Assembly: GCA_900315745.1 (NCBI GenBank)
Contig: ONAG01000008.1
Coordinates: 1-64,000, forward strand
DNA from: an uncultured Prevotellaceae bacterium
Lineage (GTDB): Bacteria; Bacteroidota; Bacteroidia; Bacteroidales; Bacteroidaceae
DNA: 64,000 bases
Direction of reading: 5' to 3'
This document shows, in pieces, positions 45,145 to 56,000 of the stretch. The notes beneath the pieces were generated by a model. That model was not told where the DNA came from. It saw only the letters and a list, made by a program, of their open reading frames with translations, and ran no database searches. The translations under genes and the position numbers were made by a program. Position 1 is the stretch's first letter, and every line of letters begins with the position of its first letter.

Positions 45145-48100
45145 ATGCTGAAAAAACGAAACCAAATGAAGAGGGCATGGCGCTTGTCACTGTTAACGGC
45201 AGCCTTGCTCTTCGTAGGTAGCGCAGCGATGGCACAGAACGATGTCACTGGTGTCATCACCGACGAAACGGGTGAACCTCTCATCGGTGTCACTGTTGTG
45301 GAGGCTGGCACTCAGAATGCCGCTGTTACAGACATTGACGGACGCTACAAGTTGAATGTGAAAAATGGAGCCAAGCTCAATGTCAGTTACATCGGTTATG
45401 AGCCCGTCACAATCAATGCTGGACAAAACGTTGTCCTCAAGGAAGACAATAAAACTCTCAATGAGGTCGTTGTCGTGGGTTACGGCACAATGCGCCGCAA
45501 GGACGTGACCTCATCCATCACCACCGTCAAGGCAGAAGACCTCAACAAAGGTGTGTTCACAGACCCTGCCTCGATGCTGCAGGGCAAGGTGGCAGGTCTT
45601 ATTGTCACCTCGACAGGCGACCCGAACGGAGCTCCTTCCATCACACTTCGTGGCGCTTCATCACTGCGTAGCGGTGCCATGTCGCCTTACTATGTGATTG
45701 ACGGTATCCCCGGCGTGGATATCTCGATGGTGGCTCCCGACGACATAGAGAGCATCGACGTGCTCCGTGACGCTACCGCTACTGCCATCTACGGTTCGAA
45801 GGCTGCCAACGGTGTGATTATCATTACCACAAAGAGCGGCAGCAAAAACGAACGCACCAACGTAACATACAATGGCTATGTGGCTTTTGACAATATCTCC
45901 AAGAAATTGGACATCGCAACTGCTGATGACATCCGCGGCTACGTGAAGGCGAACGGTCTTGCCTATGGCTATGACAATGGTGGCAATACGGATTGGCAAG
46001 ACGAGGTTCTGCGTACCGCTATCAGCCACAACCATAACGTGTCCATCAACGGTGGAAATTCCAAGACAAAGTACATGGCAAGCGTGAACTATGGAAATCG
46101 CGAAGGTGTCATCCGCGGTTCTTACAACCATCGTCTGAATGCACGCTCACTTATTTCCACCAAGGTGCTTAAAGAACGTTTGGAACTCTCTGCAGGCTTG
46201 AACGCCATGTATGGCAAGCATGTGGGTGTGAAGATGGACAATGAGGGAGCCTCAGTGCTCGATGCCATGAACTATTTCTCTCCGCTGAATCCTGTCAGGG
46301 ATGCTGATGGAAATTGGTTCAAAGGTTCTGGTTCCAAGAATTACAACCCGCTGTCTCTCATACATGAGGACACCGCAGAGAACATCTGGAAGCGTGAGCA
46401 GTTCATCACCAAGGCTTCTTTGAATATTTTCGAGGGACTGGTGTTGAATGCCAACTACTCGTTCAACCATTACCAGCGTACCTACAGCGCATACGACACA
46501 CACAAGACACAGTTGGAGGGCATAAGCGCCTACAATGGTAGGGCAGACCGCAGCACCTGGTTTGGCGACGAGCATACATTTGAGATTTACGCCAACTACA
46601 ACAAGACATTCGCTGATGTGCACAACATCGCCTTGATGGCTGGTTATTCTTGGGAAGAGAAGAAGAATGGTGATGGCTTTGGAGTTATCGTTCATGATTT
46701 CTATGATGACTACCTGAAGTGGAACAACTTGAGTTACGCCAGCACCATCGATGGCATGAATGGTGTGGTGAGCGGCACGAAAGAGACTATTCGCAATATC
46801 TCCTTCTATGGTCGTGCAAGTTATTCATTCGCAGGTCGATACATGTTGCAGGGAACTATCCGTCGCGACGGTTCGTCGGTGTTCGGCAAAGACAACCGCT
46901 GGGGTACCTTCCCTTCAGTTTCCGCAGCATGGAACATCACAGAGGAAAACTTCATGAAGGGTCAGAATGTCCTGTCAACCCTGAAACTCCGTGCAGGTTA
47001 CGGTGTCAGTGGTAATGCCATGGGATTTGGTGCCTATACCCCATATGCTACCTATGGAGCATCCGGTTTCTTCGATTACAACGGCAAGAGTTGGCGTACG
47101 CTGGCTGCCACTAAGAATGCCAATCCAGACCTGAAGTGGGAGAGCACTGGCATGTTCAACATCGGTCTCGACTTCGGATTCTTCAAGAACCGCATCAACG
47201 GTACCTTGGAATTCTATCACAAGAAGACCACAGACCTGATTTGGGACTATCCCGTCTCCACCAATATCTATCCCTTCGGCTCAATCGCTGCCAATGTGGG
47301 TGAGATTACCAACAAGGGTGTTGAACTGACTGTCAACATCGACGCCATCCGTTCGAAGGACTTCAACTGGATGACCACAATCAACCTCTCGCACAACAAG
47401 AATACGGTGAACAAGCTGTCCAACGACAAGTTTGAGGTGGGCACCTTCACACAGGGCGACCCGATGGTGGCAGGTGTGTCCTCCAACGGTTACACACAGC
47501 GCATTATCGAGGGTGAGCCTCTCGGTACATTCTACACCTATGAGTTCGCTGGCTACAAGGATGGCAAGTCCACCTATTATGTGCGCGATGAGAATACGGG
47601 ACAGCGCACTGGCGAGGTGACCAACGAGCCTGGCTTTAAGGACCGCACCATCACGGGTTGCGCACAGCCAAAATTGAACCTCGGATGGAACAACACGTTC
47701 ACCTTCAAGAACCTTAGCGCATCACTCTTCTTCACTGGCGTCTTCGGCAACAAAATCTACAACGGTTCACGAGCCAACTACTCCAGCCCCGAGATGTTCG
47801 CCAATGGCAAGAACGTGCTGAAGGAGTTCGTCACCGACCGTCCTGTCACAGATAATTTGCCGAACTATCCTTCTGACCGCTATTTGGAGGATGGCTCCTA
47901 TTTCCGCCTCTCTTCTGCTACTCTTGGTTATACCTTCAATAGGTTCAACAACTGGATTGAAAGCCTACAACTCTATGCAACCTGCAACAACGTGTTCACC
48001 ATCACTGGTTATAAAGGACTTGACCCAGAGGTGAACATGGGTGGCATCGACCCAGGTATCGACTACCGTTGGAGCACATATCCACATACCCGTACGATAT

Positions 48101-48624
48101 TGCTTGGTGTGAAAGTCAACTTCGGTGGCGGTTCTAATGCTAAAGCCCCTGCTGCTACCAAGACCGTTTATGTCACTGATAACAAAGAGGTAGATCGCCT
48201 CAATGGTGAGGTCAATCGCCTGCGTGCCGAGAACGACAACTTGCGCAACCGCAAGCCTGAGAACACTAAGGAAATCGTGAGCACCAAAGAGTATGTCACC
48301 TATCCGCACTTCGTGAACTTTGCTAAAAGAGAAACAAAGGTACAAGACCGTGAGGTGGTCAACTTGCAGTATGTCGCACAGATGATTAAGTCGGTGCCTG
48401 ACAAGAAGTTCAGCGTTGTTGGCTATGCTGACAAGCAGACAGGTTCTGCAGAACTAAACGCTAAACTTGCCAAGGAACGCGCCCAAAATGTCTTCGATGT
48501 ACTCACCAAGCAGTATGGTGTGTCTGCCAAGCAACTGACACTCGATGCCAAGGGTGGTGTTGATACGATGTTCCTCAACGATCCGCAGCTTTCTCGCTCG
48601 GTGATTATCTCCGAAGTAAAATAA
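45145..48624 (+). CDS. SusC-like TonB-dependent transporter fused to a C-terminal OmpA-like domain
   Basis: The 1159-residue protein starts with a signal peptide and a carboxypeptidase-D regulatory-like domain (about 35-110). The SusC TonB-box region LNEVVVVGYGT, the plug and a 22-strand-type barrel follow, ending at GVKVNF with Phe993, the typical last strand. Most SusC proteins stop there. This one continues for 166 residues: a Gly/Ala linker, a short coiled coil (about 1014-1037) and an OmpA-like domain (about 1053-1159). That domain has Asp1096 in GYAD and the NAKLAKERA peptidoglycan-binding motif with Arg1112. The chain leaves the barrel on the periplasmic side, where such a domain could hold the wall. 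Its partner SusD follows by 21 bases. Confidence 0.92.
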   Translation: MLKKRNQMKRAWRLSLLTAALLFVGSAAMAQNDVTGVITDETGEPLIGVTVVEAGTQNAAVTDIDGRYKLNVKNGAKLNVSYIGYEPVTINAGQNVVLKEDNKTLNEVVVVGYGTMRRKDVTSSITTVKAEDLNKGVFTDPASMLQGKVAGLIVTSTGDPNGAPSITLRGASSLRSGAMSPYYVIDGIPGVDISMVAPDDIESIDVLRDATATAIYGSKAANGVIIITTKSGSKNERTNVTYNGYVAFDNISKKLDIATADDIRGYVKANGLAYGYDNGGNTDWQDEVLRTAISHNHNVSINGGNSKTKYMASVNYGNREGVIRGSYNHRLNARSLISTKVLKERLELSAGLNAMYGKHVGVKMDNEGASVLDAMNYFSPLNPVRDADGNWFKGSGSKNYNPLSLIHEDTAENIWKREQFITKASLNIFEGLVLNANYSFNHYQRTYSAYDTHKTQLEGISAYNGRADRSTWFGDEHTFEIYANYNKTFADVHNIALMAGYSWEEKKNGDGFGVIVHDFYDDYLKWNNLSYASTIDGMNGVVSGTKETIRNISFYGRASYSFAGRYMLQGTIRRDGSSVFGKDNRWGTFPSVSAAWNITEENFMKGQNVLSTLKLRAGYGVSGNAMGFGAYTPYATYGASGFFDYNGKSWRTLAATKNANPDLKWESTGMFNIGLDFGFFKNRINGTLEFYHKKTTDLIWDYPVSTNIYPFGSIAANVGEITNKGVELTVNIDAIRSKDFNWMTTINLSHNKNTVNKLSNDKFEVGTFTQGDPMVAGVSSNGYTQRIIEGEPLGTFYTYEFAGYKDGKSTYYVRDENTGQRTGEVTNEPGFKDRTITGCAQPKLNLGWNNTFTFKNLSASLFFTGVFGNKIYNGSRANYSSPEMFANGKNVLKEFVTDRPVTDNLPNYPSDRYLEDGSYFRLSSATLGYTFNRFNNWIESLQLYATCNNVFTITGYKGLDPEVNMGGIDPGIDYRWSTYPHTRTILLGVKVNFGGGSNAKAPAATKTVYVTDNKEVDRLNGEVNRLRAENDNLRNRKPENTKEIVSTKEYVTYPHFVNFAKRETKVQDREVVNLQYVAQMIKSVPDKKFSVVGYADKQTGSAELNAKLAKERAQNVFDVLTKQYGVSAKQLTLDAKGGVDTMFLNDPQLSRSVIISEVK

Positions 48625-48645
48625 TTAATAAAGATCAATAAAGGT

Positions 48646-50316
48646 ATGAAAACAAATATAAAGGGACTATTCCTGGCGGGACTTGCCGCACTGGTAGTCG
48701 GCTGTACAGATTTGGATGTGGATGTGGAATCCCAATACACAGAATATCCTACTAATGAGATTGCACTTGAGGCCAAGATGGCTGATATTTATTACCATTT
48801 CAGTGGTGTGCTCGGCCGTAGATACATGGAGGTGATGTGCCTCTCCAGCGATGAGTATTCTGCAGCATCTTACGGTGGCGGTTGGTATGATGGTGGTGCG
48901 TATGCTCACCCTGCTCTGCACAATTATACTTTCGAGGATGCCACCATCGACTGGTTCGGCACCATTACAGAGGGCATCTCAAAGGCCAACAGGGTTATCG
49001 TTGACCTGGGTGGCAACGATGCCGGTGCCGCCGTGGCGCCAGCACGTGCCATACGTGCGTTCTTCCATTGGATTATCATGGATGGCTGGGGCGACATTCC
49101 CATCCTGGACCGTATTCCTGATGATGGTGAAACAATCGACCGTAAGCCACGTGCTGAGGTGACCAGGTGGTTGGAGTCTGAACTCCTTGCTGTTATTCCT
49201 GACCTGACTACGGATGTCAATGAGAATACTTATGGCAAACCGACACGTTGGATGGCGGAGGCACTGCTCGCCAAGATATACATCAATTGGCCTGTCTATA
49301 CCGCTCCGTCGGTGGAGAGTTATGATGCTGCCGCAGCCAATAACGAGAAGTTGGCTGACTGTATCAAGATGTGCGACGATATCATCAACTCTGGCAAGTT
49401 CAACCTTGGTTCGATGTCTTATCGTGAGAAGTTCTCTTACAACAACGGTCCGAAGGTGGAAGACTTCATTTATGCCATGCCTTACGACACGCAGACCCGT
49501 CAGGGTATGCAGTATGGTCGTAGCCGTTGCTGGAAAAACATCAAGAAGATGGCGAAGAGTTACTTCGGCGATGCTCTCTCACAGTCGGGTGGTGGTTACA
49601 TAACGATGACACCAGAGTTTGTGAAGAGGACCTTCATCTTGCCAGGTGACGAGCGCAACAAGTGTGTCATTGGTCTGTCAAGCAATCCTAATGACTATCG
49701 TTATGTGGCAGGACAGGATGAGAACACCGTTTTCGTCTATAACAAGTCCAATCTGCAGATGACCAACGAGGTGGCTCGTGTTGAAGGTCCTGACAGCGAC
49801 CCCTTGAAACTCAAGGTGAATGTCACACTTGCCAATGCCAACGATCCTACTCTCGACGTAGGTGACAATATCAATGGCTACTGCCAGGGTTGTCGCTCGG
49901 TGAAGTGGTATGTCATCGACGATGACTTCAAAAATGGGCGCAACCAGTCGAACGACGTGCCTCTCTTCCGTTTCGCCGACGTGCTGCTGATGAAGGCTGA
50001 GGCATTGACTCGCCAGAATGGTTCTGCTGAGGCAAGGACCTTGTTCAACAAGGTTCGTGCCTATGCCAATGCTCCTGAACTTGACCACAATCCATCTTTG
50101 GAGGAAATCTACGACGAGCGTGGCCGTGAGTTCTTCGATGAGAACTGGCGTCGCAACGACATGATTCGCTTCGGTCACTTCGAGGATGAGTATTTCCCAC
50201 ACTACAAGAATTTCCCGACGGCTCGTTTCGAGAAGACTTGCCGAATCTTCCCAATCCACAAGGATATTCTTAACCTCAATCCGTCCTGGAAACAGAACGC
50301 CGGTTATAGCAACTAA
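48646..50316 (+). CDS. SusD/RagB-like surface glycan-binding lipoprotein
   Basis: The 556 residues begin with a lipoprotein signal ending in VVGC, with lipidated Cys20. This is followed by acidic residues typical of surface export, then the helical SusD scaffold, including ARAIRAFFHWIIMDGWGDIPI and the C-terminal NEVRAYAN-like and EIYDERGREFFDENWRRNDMIRFG segments. SusD closes over its SusC channel and delivers glycan. It follows the SusC-OmpA gene by 21 bases. A terminator-like hairpin after its stop probably makes the SusC/SusD transcript more abundant than the enzyme genes downstream. Confidence 0.95.
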   Translation: MKTNIKGLFLAGLAALVVGCTDLDVDVESQYTEYPTNEIALEAKMADIYYHFSGVLGRRYMEVMCLSSDEYSAASYGGGWYDGGAYAHPALHNYTFEDATIDWFGTITEGISKANRVIVDLGGNDAGAAVAPARAIRAFFHWIIMDGWGDIPILDRIPDDGETIDRKPRAEVTRWLESELLAVIPDLTTDVNENTYGKPTRWMAEALLAKIYINWPVYTAPSVESYDAAAANNEKLADCIKMCDDIINSGKFNLGSMSYREKFSYNNGPKVEDFIYAMPYDTQTRQGMQYGRSRCWKNIKKMAKSYFGDALSQSGGGYITMTPEFVKRTFILPGDERNKCVIGLSSNPNDYRYVAGQDENTVFVYNKSNLQMTNEVARVEGPDSDPLKLKVNVTLANANDPTLDVGDNINGYCQGCRSVKWYVIDDDFKNGRNQSNDVPLFRFADVLLMKAEALTRQNGSAEARTLFNKVRAYANAPELDHNPSLEEIYDERGREFFDENWRRNDMIRFGHFEDEYFPHYKNFPTARFEKTCRIFPIHKDILNLNPSWKQNAGYSN

Positions 50317-50331
50317 TTCTTGGAACAACAT

Positions 50332-50366
50332 GTCAAGGGGAAGTCAAAAACCTCCCCTTGACTTTT
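50332..50366 (+). terminator. Terminator-like hairpin between susD and the enzyme genes
   Basis: A 10-bp stem (50332-50341 with 50353-50362) has an 11-base loop, followed by TTTTCT. It lies within the operon, so it likely acts as a partial terminator or protects the 3' end of the SusC/SusD message. Confidence 0.75.
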
Positions 50367-50395
50367 CTACTTAAAAGACTCTTATTCGCTGGCGG

Positions 50396-53008
50396 ATGAA
50401 AAAGTCGTTTTCTGTATTAGTCCTCTTCTGTTGCATCATGTGTCATTCCGTGGCACAGCATTGGCAATATGTAGATCCACGCATAGGCAGCGTTGGGGTG
50501 GGGCGCACCTTCCCTGGCCCCTCCATGCCCTATGGCATGGTGAAGCCCGGTCCTGATTGTGGGGTGAAACCCAATGCGGGATGGGCGCCAATTCCAGAAC
50601 AGGTGACAGGCTTCTCGCAGACACATGTGAGCGGCACTGGTGGTGGACAGAAATACGGCAACGTGCTCATTCAGCCCATGCTCGATGCACGGCAAGAGCA
50701 GAGCCGCGCCAGCGAGGACATAAAAATAGGGTATTACTCCACCACTTACGAGAATGGCATTCGGACAGAGATAACCACTTCAAGCCGTTGTTCTTTCTAT
50801 CGCTTCCATTATCCGCAAAGAGGTGTCTTGTTTGTTGATGCCACACATTACTTGGGCAAGAGCGACATACCCGACTTGCGTGAGGCACAGCAATTTGTAG
50901 GGGCAGAGTTGGAAATGGTGAGCGATAGGGAAGTGCAGGGCTACACCCGCATTCGTGGGGGGTGGAACAATGGCGATGCCTATACCGTGTATTTCTTCCT
51001 GCGCTCGTCATCACCTTTCCATGCTGACGCCGACACTCAAAGTCAGCGTGTCTCTTTGCATCTGCAAGACACGCTCGTGGAAGTGCGTATCGGCGTTTCT
51101 TTTGTCAGCACAATGCAGGCACGCCGCAACATCGTGGAGACAGACTTCGACGAACAGGTGGGGATTGTGAGGCAGGCATGGGAACAGGAATTGAACAAGA
51201 TAGAAATCAAGCAAGGCAGCGACAAGCACAAGCGGATGTTTTATACCGCTCTTTACCATACCATGCTGATGCCTGTGGACCGCACTGGCGAGAATCCCAA
51301 ATGGACGGACACGCCCTATTATGACGACTATTATGCCATCTGGGACACCTATCGCACATCGTCGCCACTGATAACGCTCCTTGCACCTGACCGTCAGCGT
51401 GATATTGTAAACTCCTTGCTCAACATCTACCATCGCGAGGGTTATATGCCCGATGCACGCAGCGGCGACAGCAATGGTCGCACGCAAGGGGGCAGCAATG
51501 CTGAGGTGTTGATTGCCGACGCAATTGTGAAGGGACTCAAAGGCATAGACTACGAACTTGCTCTTGAGGCAATGCTGCATGATGCCACAGTGCCGCCAGG
51601 TGGTAACGAGGAAAAAGAGGGCAGGGGTGGACTGACTTACTACAACACCTTGGGCTATATCCCATACGGCATCGACCGTGCCGGCAACCGCACCATAGAA
51701 TATGCTTTTGATGACTATTGCATTGCTGTTGTGGCTGATGCTCTCGGCTATGACGATATAACCGCAGAATATCGGAAAAAGGCTGGCAATTGGAAAAACT
51801 TGTGGCGCAAGGACTATGAATTTGACGGCATGAAGGGATTCATCATGCCACGAGATGCTCAGGGACAATGGCTCGACAGCGTGCCATGGGGCAAGTCTAA
51901 AGTGTTTCATCCGCGCATCCCCTACACACCCACCACGAAAGTGGCGCCATGGTACCTGCCGTGGTGGTCAACATTTTTCTATGAAGCGACATCCGAAGAG
52001 TATTCTCTAAACATCCCACATGACGTGCCTGGACTGATTGAGGCTTGTGGAGGCGAGGAGGCTTTCCGCCAGCGCCTCGATTTGTTCTTTGAGAAACGCT
52101 ACTACAATGTGGCAAACGAACCATCTTTTCTCACTCCATGCCTTTACCACTGGATAGGAAGGCCCGACCTCAGCACTCGCCATGTGCACGACATCATTGA
52201 TATTAATTATGATGACACGCCAGAAGGTCTGCCAGGCAATGACGACTCTGGTGCCATGTCGTCGTGGCTCGCCTTCCACATGATGGGACTATATCCCAAT
52301 GCAGGACATGACTACTATTTACTCAACCTGCCCATCCTTGAAGGAGGATATGCCATGCATCTGCCCAACGGAAAGATGTTGGAGGTGGAACTGCGAGGAA
52401 AGGGCGGCACCTACGACCATGCCACCCTCAACGGTGAAATGCTTGATGGCGCCCGCATCACCCACGACCAACTGATGCAAGGAGGAAAACTTGTATTCCA
52501 ACGCAAGAAAGACAAGGGCATGATCTTCTTTCCTCCTGTTCCCATTCGCTGCGGACGTGTCGTAGATACACTGCAGCCCTTCTTCAATGGCGAGATATCA
52601 TACACGCTCAACAAGCAGTTCCGCACATGGCCGCTCTCTATGGGGTGGGATGACGACACACTCATCGTGAGGTGCAAGGAGGCTTCGTACTACATATCTC
52701 GGAATTTGGTTGACCATGCCGAAGGCTTCTGTTGGGACAGTCCACAGAGGGATGACGCAGGCTATGTCGCCAACGGCACCTTCGCATTCATTTCACGAAA
52801 AGCATTGTCAACGTTGTTGCAAGACGGGATGTTCATTTATGACGGCATCACATGGAGGGAGGTCTCACGCACAGACAGCACCATCACGGTGAGAGCCGAC
52901 ATCGACCGAACCGAAATGATCATATCGCTCACACATCCTTTGCCGCTGGTGCTCAACATGTGCCGCAACCCACTTGGCATCGACTGGAACATAATACTTC
53001 ATGAATAG
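50396..53008 (+). CDS. Secreted GH92 alpha-mannosidase with C-terminal extension
   Basis: The 870-residue enzyme has a signal peptide ending near SVAQ, then the GH92 start YVDPRIGSVGVGRTFPGPSMPYGM. The catalytic region contains ANEPS with Glu575, the likely acid, and GNDDSGAMSSW with Asp616/617, the likely base pair. GH92 enzymes are calcium-dependent exo-acting alpha-mannosidases, mostly alpha-1,2. The usual family end (THDQLMQGGKLVF, about 689-702) is followed by about 165 extra residues that I cannot assign. The gene overlaps the next one by 8 bases, so the enzymes are translationally coupled. Confidence 0.92.
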   Translation: MKKSFSVLVLFCCIMCHSVAQHWQYVDPRIGSVGVGRTFPGPSMPYGMVKPGPDCGVKPNAGWAPIPEQVTGFSQTHVSGTGGGQKYGNVLIQPMLDARQEQSRASEDIKIGYYSTTYENGIRTEITTSSRCSFYRFHYPQRGVLFVDATHYLGKSDIPDLREAQQFVGAELEMVSDREVQGYTRIRGGWNNGDAYTVYFFLRSSSPFHADADTQSQRVSLHLQDTLVEVRIGVSFVSTMQARRNIVETDFDEQVGIVRQAWEQELNKIEIKQGSDKHKRMFYTALYHTMLMPVDRTGENPKWTDTPYYDDYYAIWDTYRTSSPLITLLAPDRQRDIVNSLLNIYHREGYMPDARSGDSNGRTQGGSNAEVLIADAIVKGLKGIDYELALEAMLHDATVPPGGNEEKEGRGGLTYYNTLGYIPYGIDRAGNRTIEYAFDDYCIAVVADALGYDDITAEYRKKAGNWKNLWRKDYEFDGMKGFIMPRDAQGQWLDSVPWGKSKVFHPRIPYTPTTKVAPWYLPWWSTFFYEATSEEYSLNIPHDVPGLIEACGGEEAFRQRLDLFFEKRYYNVANEPSFLTPCLYHWIGRPDLSTRHVHDIIDINYDDTPEGLPGNDDSGAMSSWLAFHMMGLYPNAGHDYYLLNLPILEGGYAMHLPNGKMLEVELRGKGGTYDHATLNGEMLDGARITHDQLMQGGKLVFQRKKDKGMIFFPPVPIRCGRVVDTLQPFFNGEISYTLNKQFRTWPLSMGWDDDTLIVRCKEASYYISRNLVDHAEGFCWDSPQRDDAGYVANGTFAFISRKALSTLLQDGMFIYDGITWREVSRTDSTITVRADIDRTEMIISLTHPLPLVLNMCRNPLGIDWNIILHE

Positions 53009-56000
53009 AAAAATCATCATATTTGCCACCCTCTTGTGGACGGTTGCCGCCTTCGCACAGGAGAAGACACGCGAACAGATGGGGGGCGTGTACTACGCAT
53101 ATCCCTCTCCACAGGCGGTCACGCAGGAAAAGGCTCCCGAAGGGTATGAGGCTTTTTACATTCTTCATTACGGTCGTCATGGTTCTCGATGGCTACCCTC
53201 CGACAGTCGTTACGAGTGGGTGATGGAACACTTTTCAGACAAGTCGCGACTTACTCCTCTGGGACGTCGTGTGAGAAGACAACTAACCAGGGTGTGGAAG
53301 AACGCCCATGGTCATGGTGGACAACTAACGCCTCTTGGCGCACGACAGCATCGGGAGATAGCGCGCAGGATGGCTCTGCGGTTTCCCGAGGTCTTCACCC
53401 ATGGCGGCATGGTGACTGCCCGTTCGAGTGTCGTGGGGCGGTGCAGGGAGAGCATGCTTAATTTCATGGATGAACTGCAAAGGCTGTATCCTCTGCTTTC
53501 ATCCAACATCGACACTGATTCTGCCGACATGGCATATATCGCTTACACCTCTCCTGAACTCAAGACTTTGGAACAACGGGTGTTCCCAAAGATGGATGGT
53601 TCGCCACAACGTTTCTTGCAAGCTCTTTTCCTCGACCCCTCAACTGTGGATGAACCCCAACGTTTGTTGTCGGAATTGCACACGATAGCCTCCGACATGC
53701 AAGACGTGCCTTTGCCAGTAAACCTCTACGATATTTTCTCCGACGAGGAATTTGCTGATGTATATGATTGCAACAACCGTCGAATGGTGTTCTGCAATGG
53801 CGAGCATCCTCTCAATGGCGGCATTCCTGTGCTGTCTGCCTTGTCCTTGTGGGAGGAGATGGAGCAATGTGCCAACAAGGCTGTGGCAGAGGGGACACGG
53901 GGAGCGTCGTTCCGCTTCGGCCACGACACCAACCTATATCGGTTGCTTGCACTGATGGGTGCCAGTTGTGTCAAGGGCGGCAGGATGGATGAAATCCTGC
54001 CCATGGCAGCCAACCTGCAGATGGTGTTCTACAGGAATCCACAAGGAAAGGTTCTTGTGAGGCTGTTGCACAACGAGAGAGACATCACCATCCCCATGGC
54101 AAGCACCGATGGGAAGTATTATGAATGGGATGTCTTGCGTGAGCACATCCAAACGAGAATCCACCATTTCCAGCACATCAGGCACTTGTTCACCATCAAT
54201 ACCATGGTGGGTACGGCACAGGCAAACACGCGGTCGGCAGGACTCTTTGGCAAGGGCAGCGAGGAACATGGTCAGACTTTGCCGGCTGTTCTTGTTCCCA
54301 ACGGACAGAATTTCTGGACACCACAGACACGAGCCACCGAGCGCAAATGCGTGGCGCCATACTACCATGCCGACTCCTTGTTTCAGGGCATGCGCTGCTC
54401 TCACTGGATAGTGGGTGGATGCACCCAGGACTATGGTTCTTTCACAATTACGGCAACAAGTGGGATGCTTGACACCAAAAACATATTGCGAGGCTCTCGC
54501 TTCAGTCACGATGGCGAAGAGTCGCACCCTCATTATTATGCTGTGAACTTGCCAGACGAACATCTTCGCATCGAATTGACCGCCACCCGCCATGGTGCAA
54601 TCATGCGTGTAACACCTTCCATGGACCAGTTGGTGAACATAGTGCTAATGCCCAACAGCGACGAGAGGCAGGGAAGCATCCGCATTGACACGTTGCGAAA
54701 GGAGGTGGAAGCAAGCAATCCTGTCCATCGCATCTATCAAGGATGGGGCGAGCCTGCCGGCTTCAGCGGTCACCTGCTCATGACCTACGACCAGTCTGTG
54801 GTGTCGGCAGAGATGTTGTCTGATACTGCATGCGTTATTTCGTTCCAAGGTCGTGCCAATAGACCCATCGAACTGCGCATGGCTTCTTCGTTCACTAACG
54901 CTGGAGGATGCCGTACGAACATGGAGGCGGAGGTGAGTGGCAAGACATTCGAGCAGATGGTCGATGAGACTACCAAGGAGTGGGTGAGGCGCCTTCATAC
55001 CATCGATGTGGAGAGCGACGATCTGTCAGCCGTGCGTCAGTTTTATGGGGCGCTCTACCGTTCTTCGTTCCTGCCTCGGCTGTTGAGCGATGCCGATGGC
55101 GCGTATCCACGTTTCGCCAATGGTGAGGTGATGCATGGTGGGAGGGATGTCTATACCGATTTCTCGATGTGGGACACTTATCGTGCCTTGCACCCCCTAT
55201 ACAACATCATCGCGCCAGAGATGTCGGCTGACATGATGCAGTCGCTGGTCAACATGTACGAGGAGGGCGGTTGGCTTCCCATCTTCCCTTGTTGGAACTC
55301 CTATACCGCTGCCATGATAGGCGACCATTGTTCGGTGGTCTTGGCTGACGCCTACATCAAAGGCGTGCGTGGCTTTGATGCCCTGAAAGCATACGAGGGG
55401 ATGCGTCGCAATGCCACGGAAAGTCCTTCGTCGCTGGACGACTACAAGAATGGCATGGGACGGCGTGCCTTGTCCTCGTATCTGAAATACGGATACATCC
55501 CCTTGGAAGATGGTGTGGAAGATGCCTTCCATACCAAAGAGCAGACCTCCCGCACGTTGGAATATGCTTTCGATGACTATGCCGTGGCTATGCTCGCCCA
55601 CGAACTGGGTATGAAAGACGATTATGAGATGCTTATGAAAAGGTCGGAGAATTGGCGCAATGTCATCAACCCGCGTACTGGCTACGCTGATGGGCGACAT
55701 GCCGACGGACGGTTTGAGAACAACCTTGACATCATCCACCGCAAGGACTATATCACGGAGGGCGCCACATGTCACTACACCTGGTATGTGCCACACAATC
55801 CCAAGGGGCTGATGGATGTGATGGGGGGCAAAGACCTCTTTGTGGCTCGTCTCGACTCCATGTTCACCGAGGGGAGGTATTGGCATGGCAACGAACCGTG
55901 TCACCAGGTGGCTTATCTCTTCAATGTGGCTGGCAAGCCTTGGAAGACGCAGCAATGGGTGCGCCATATACTTGACACGGAATACAACGATTCGCCCGGC

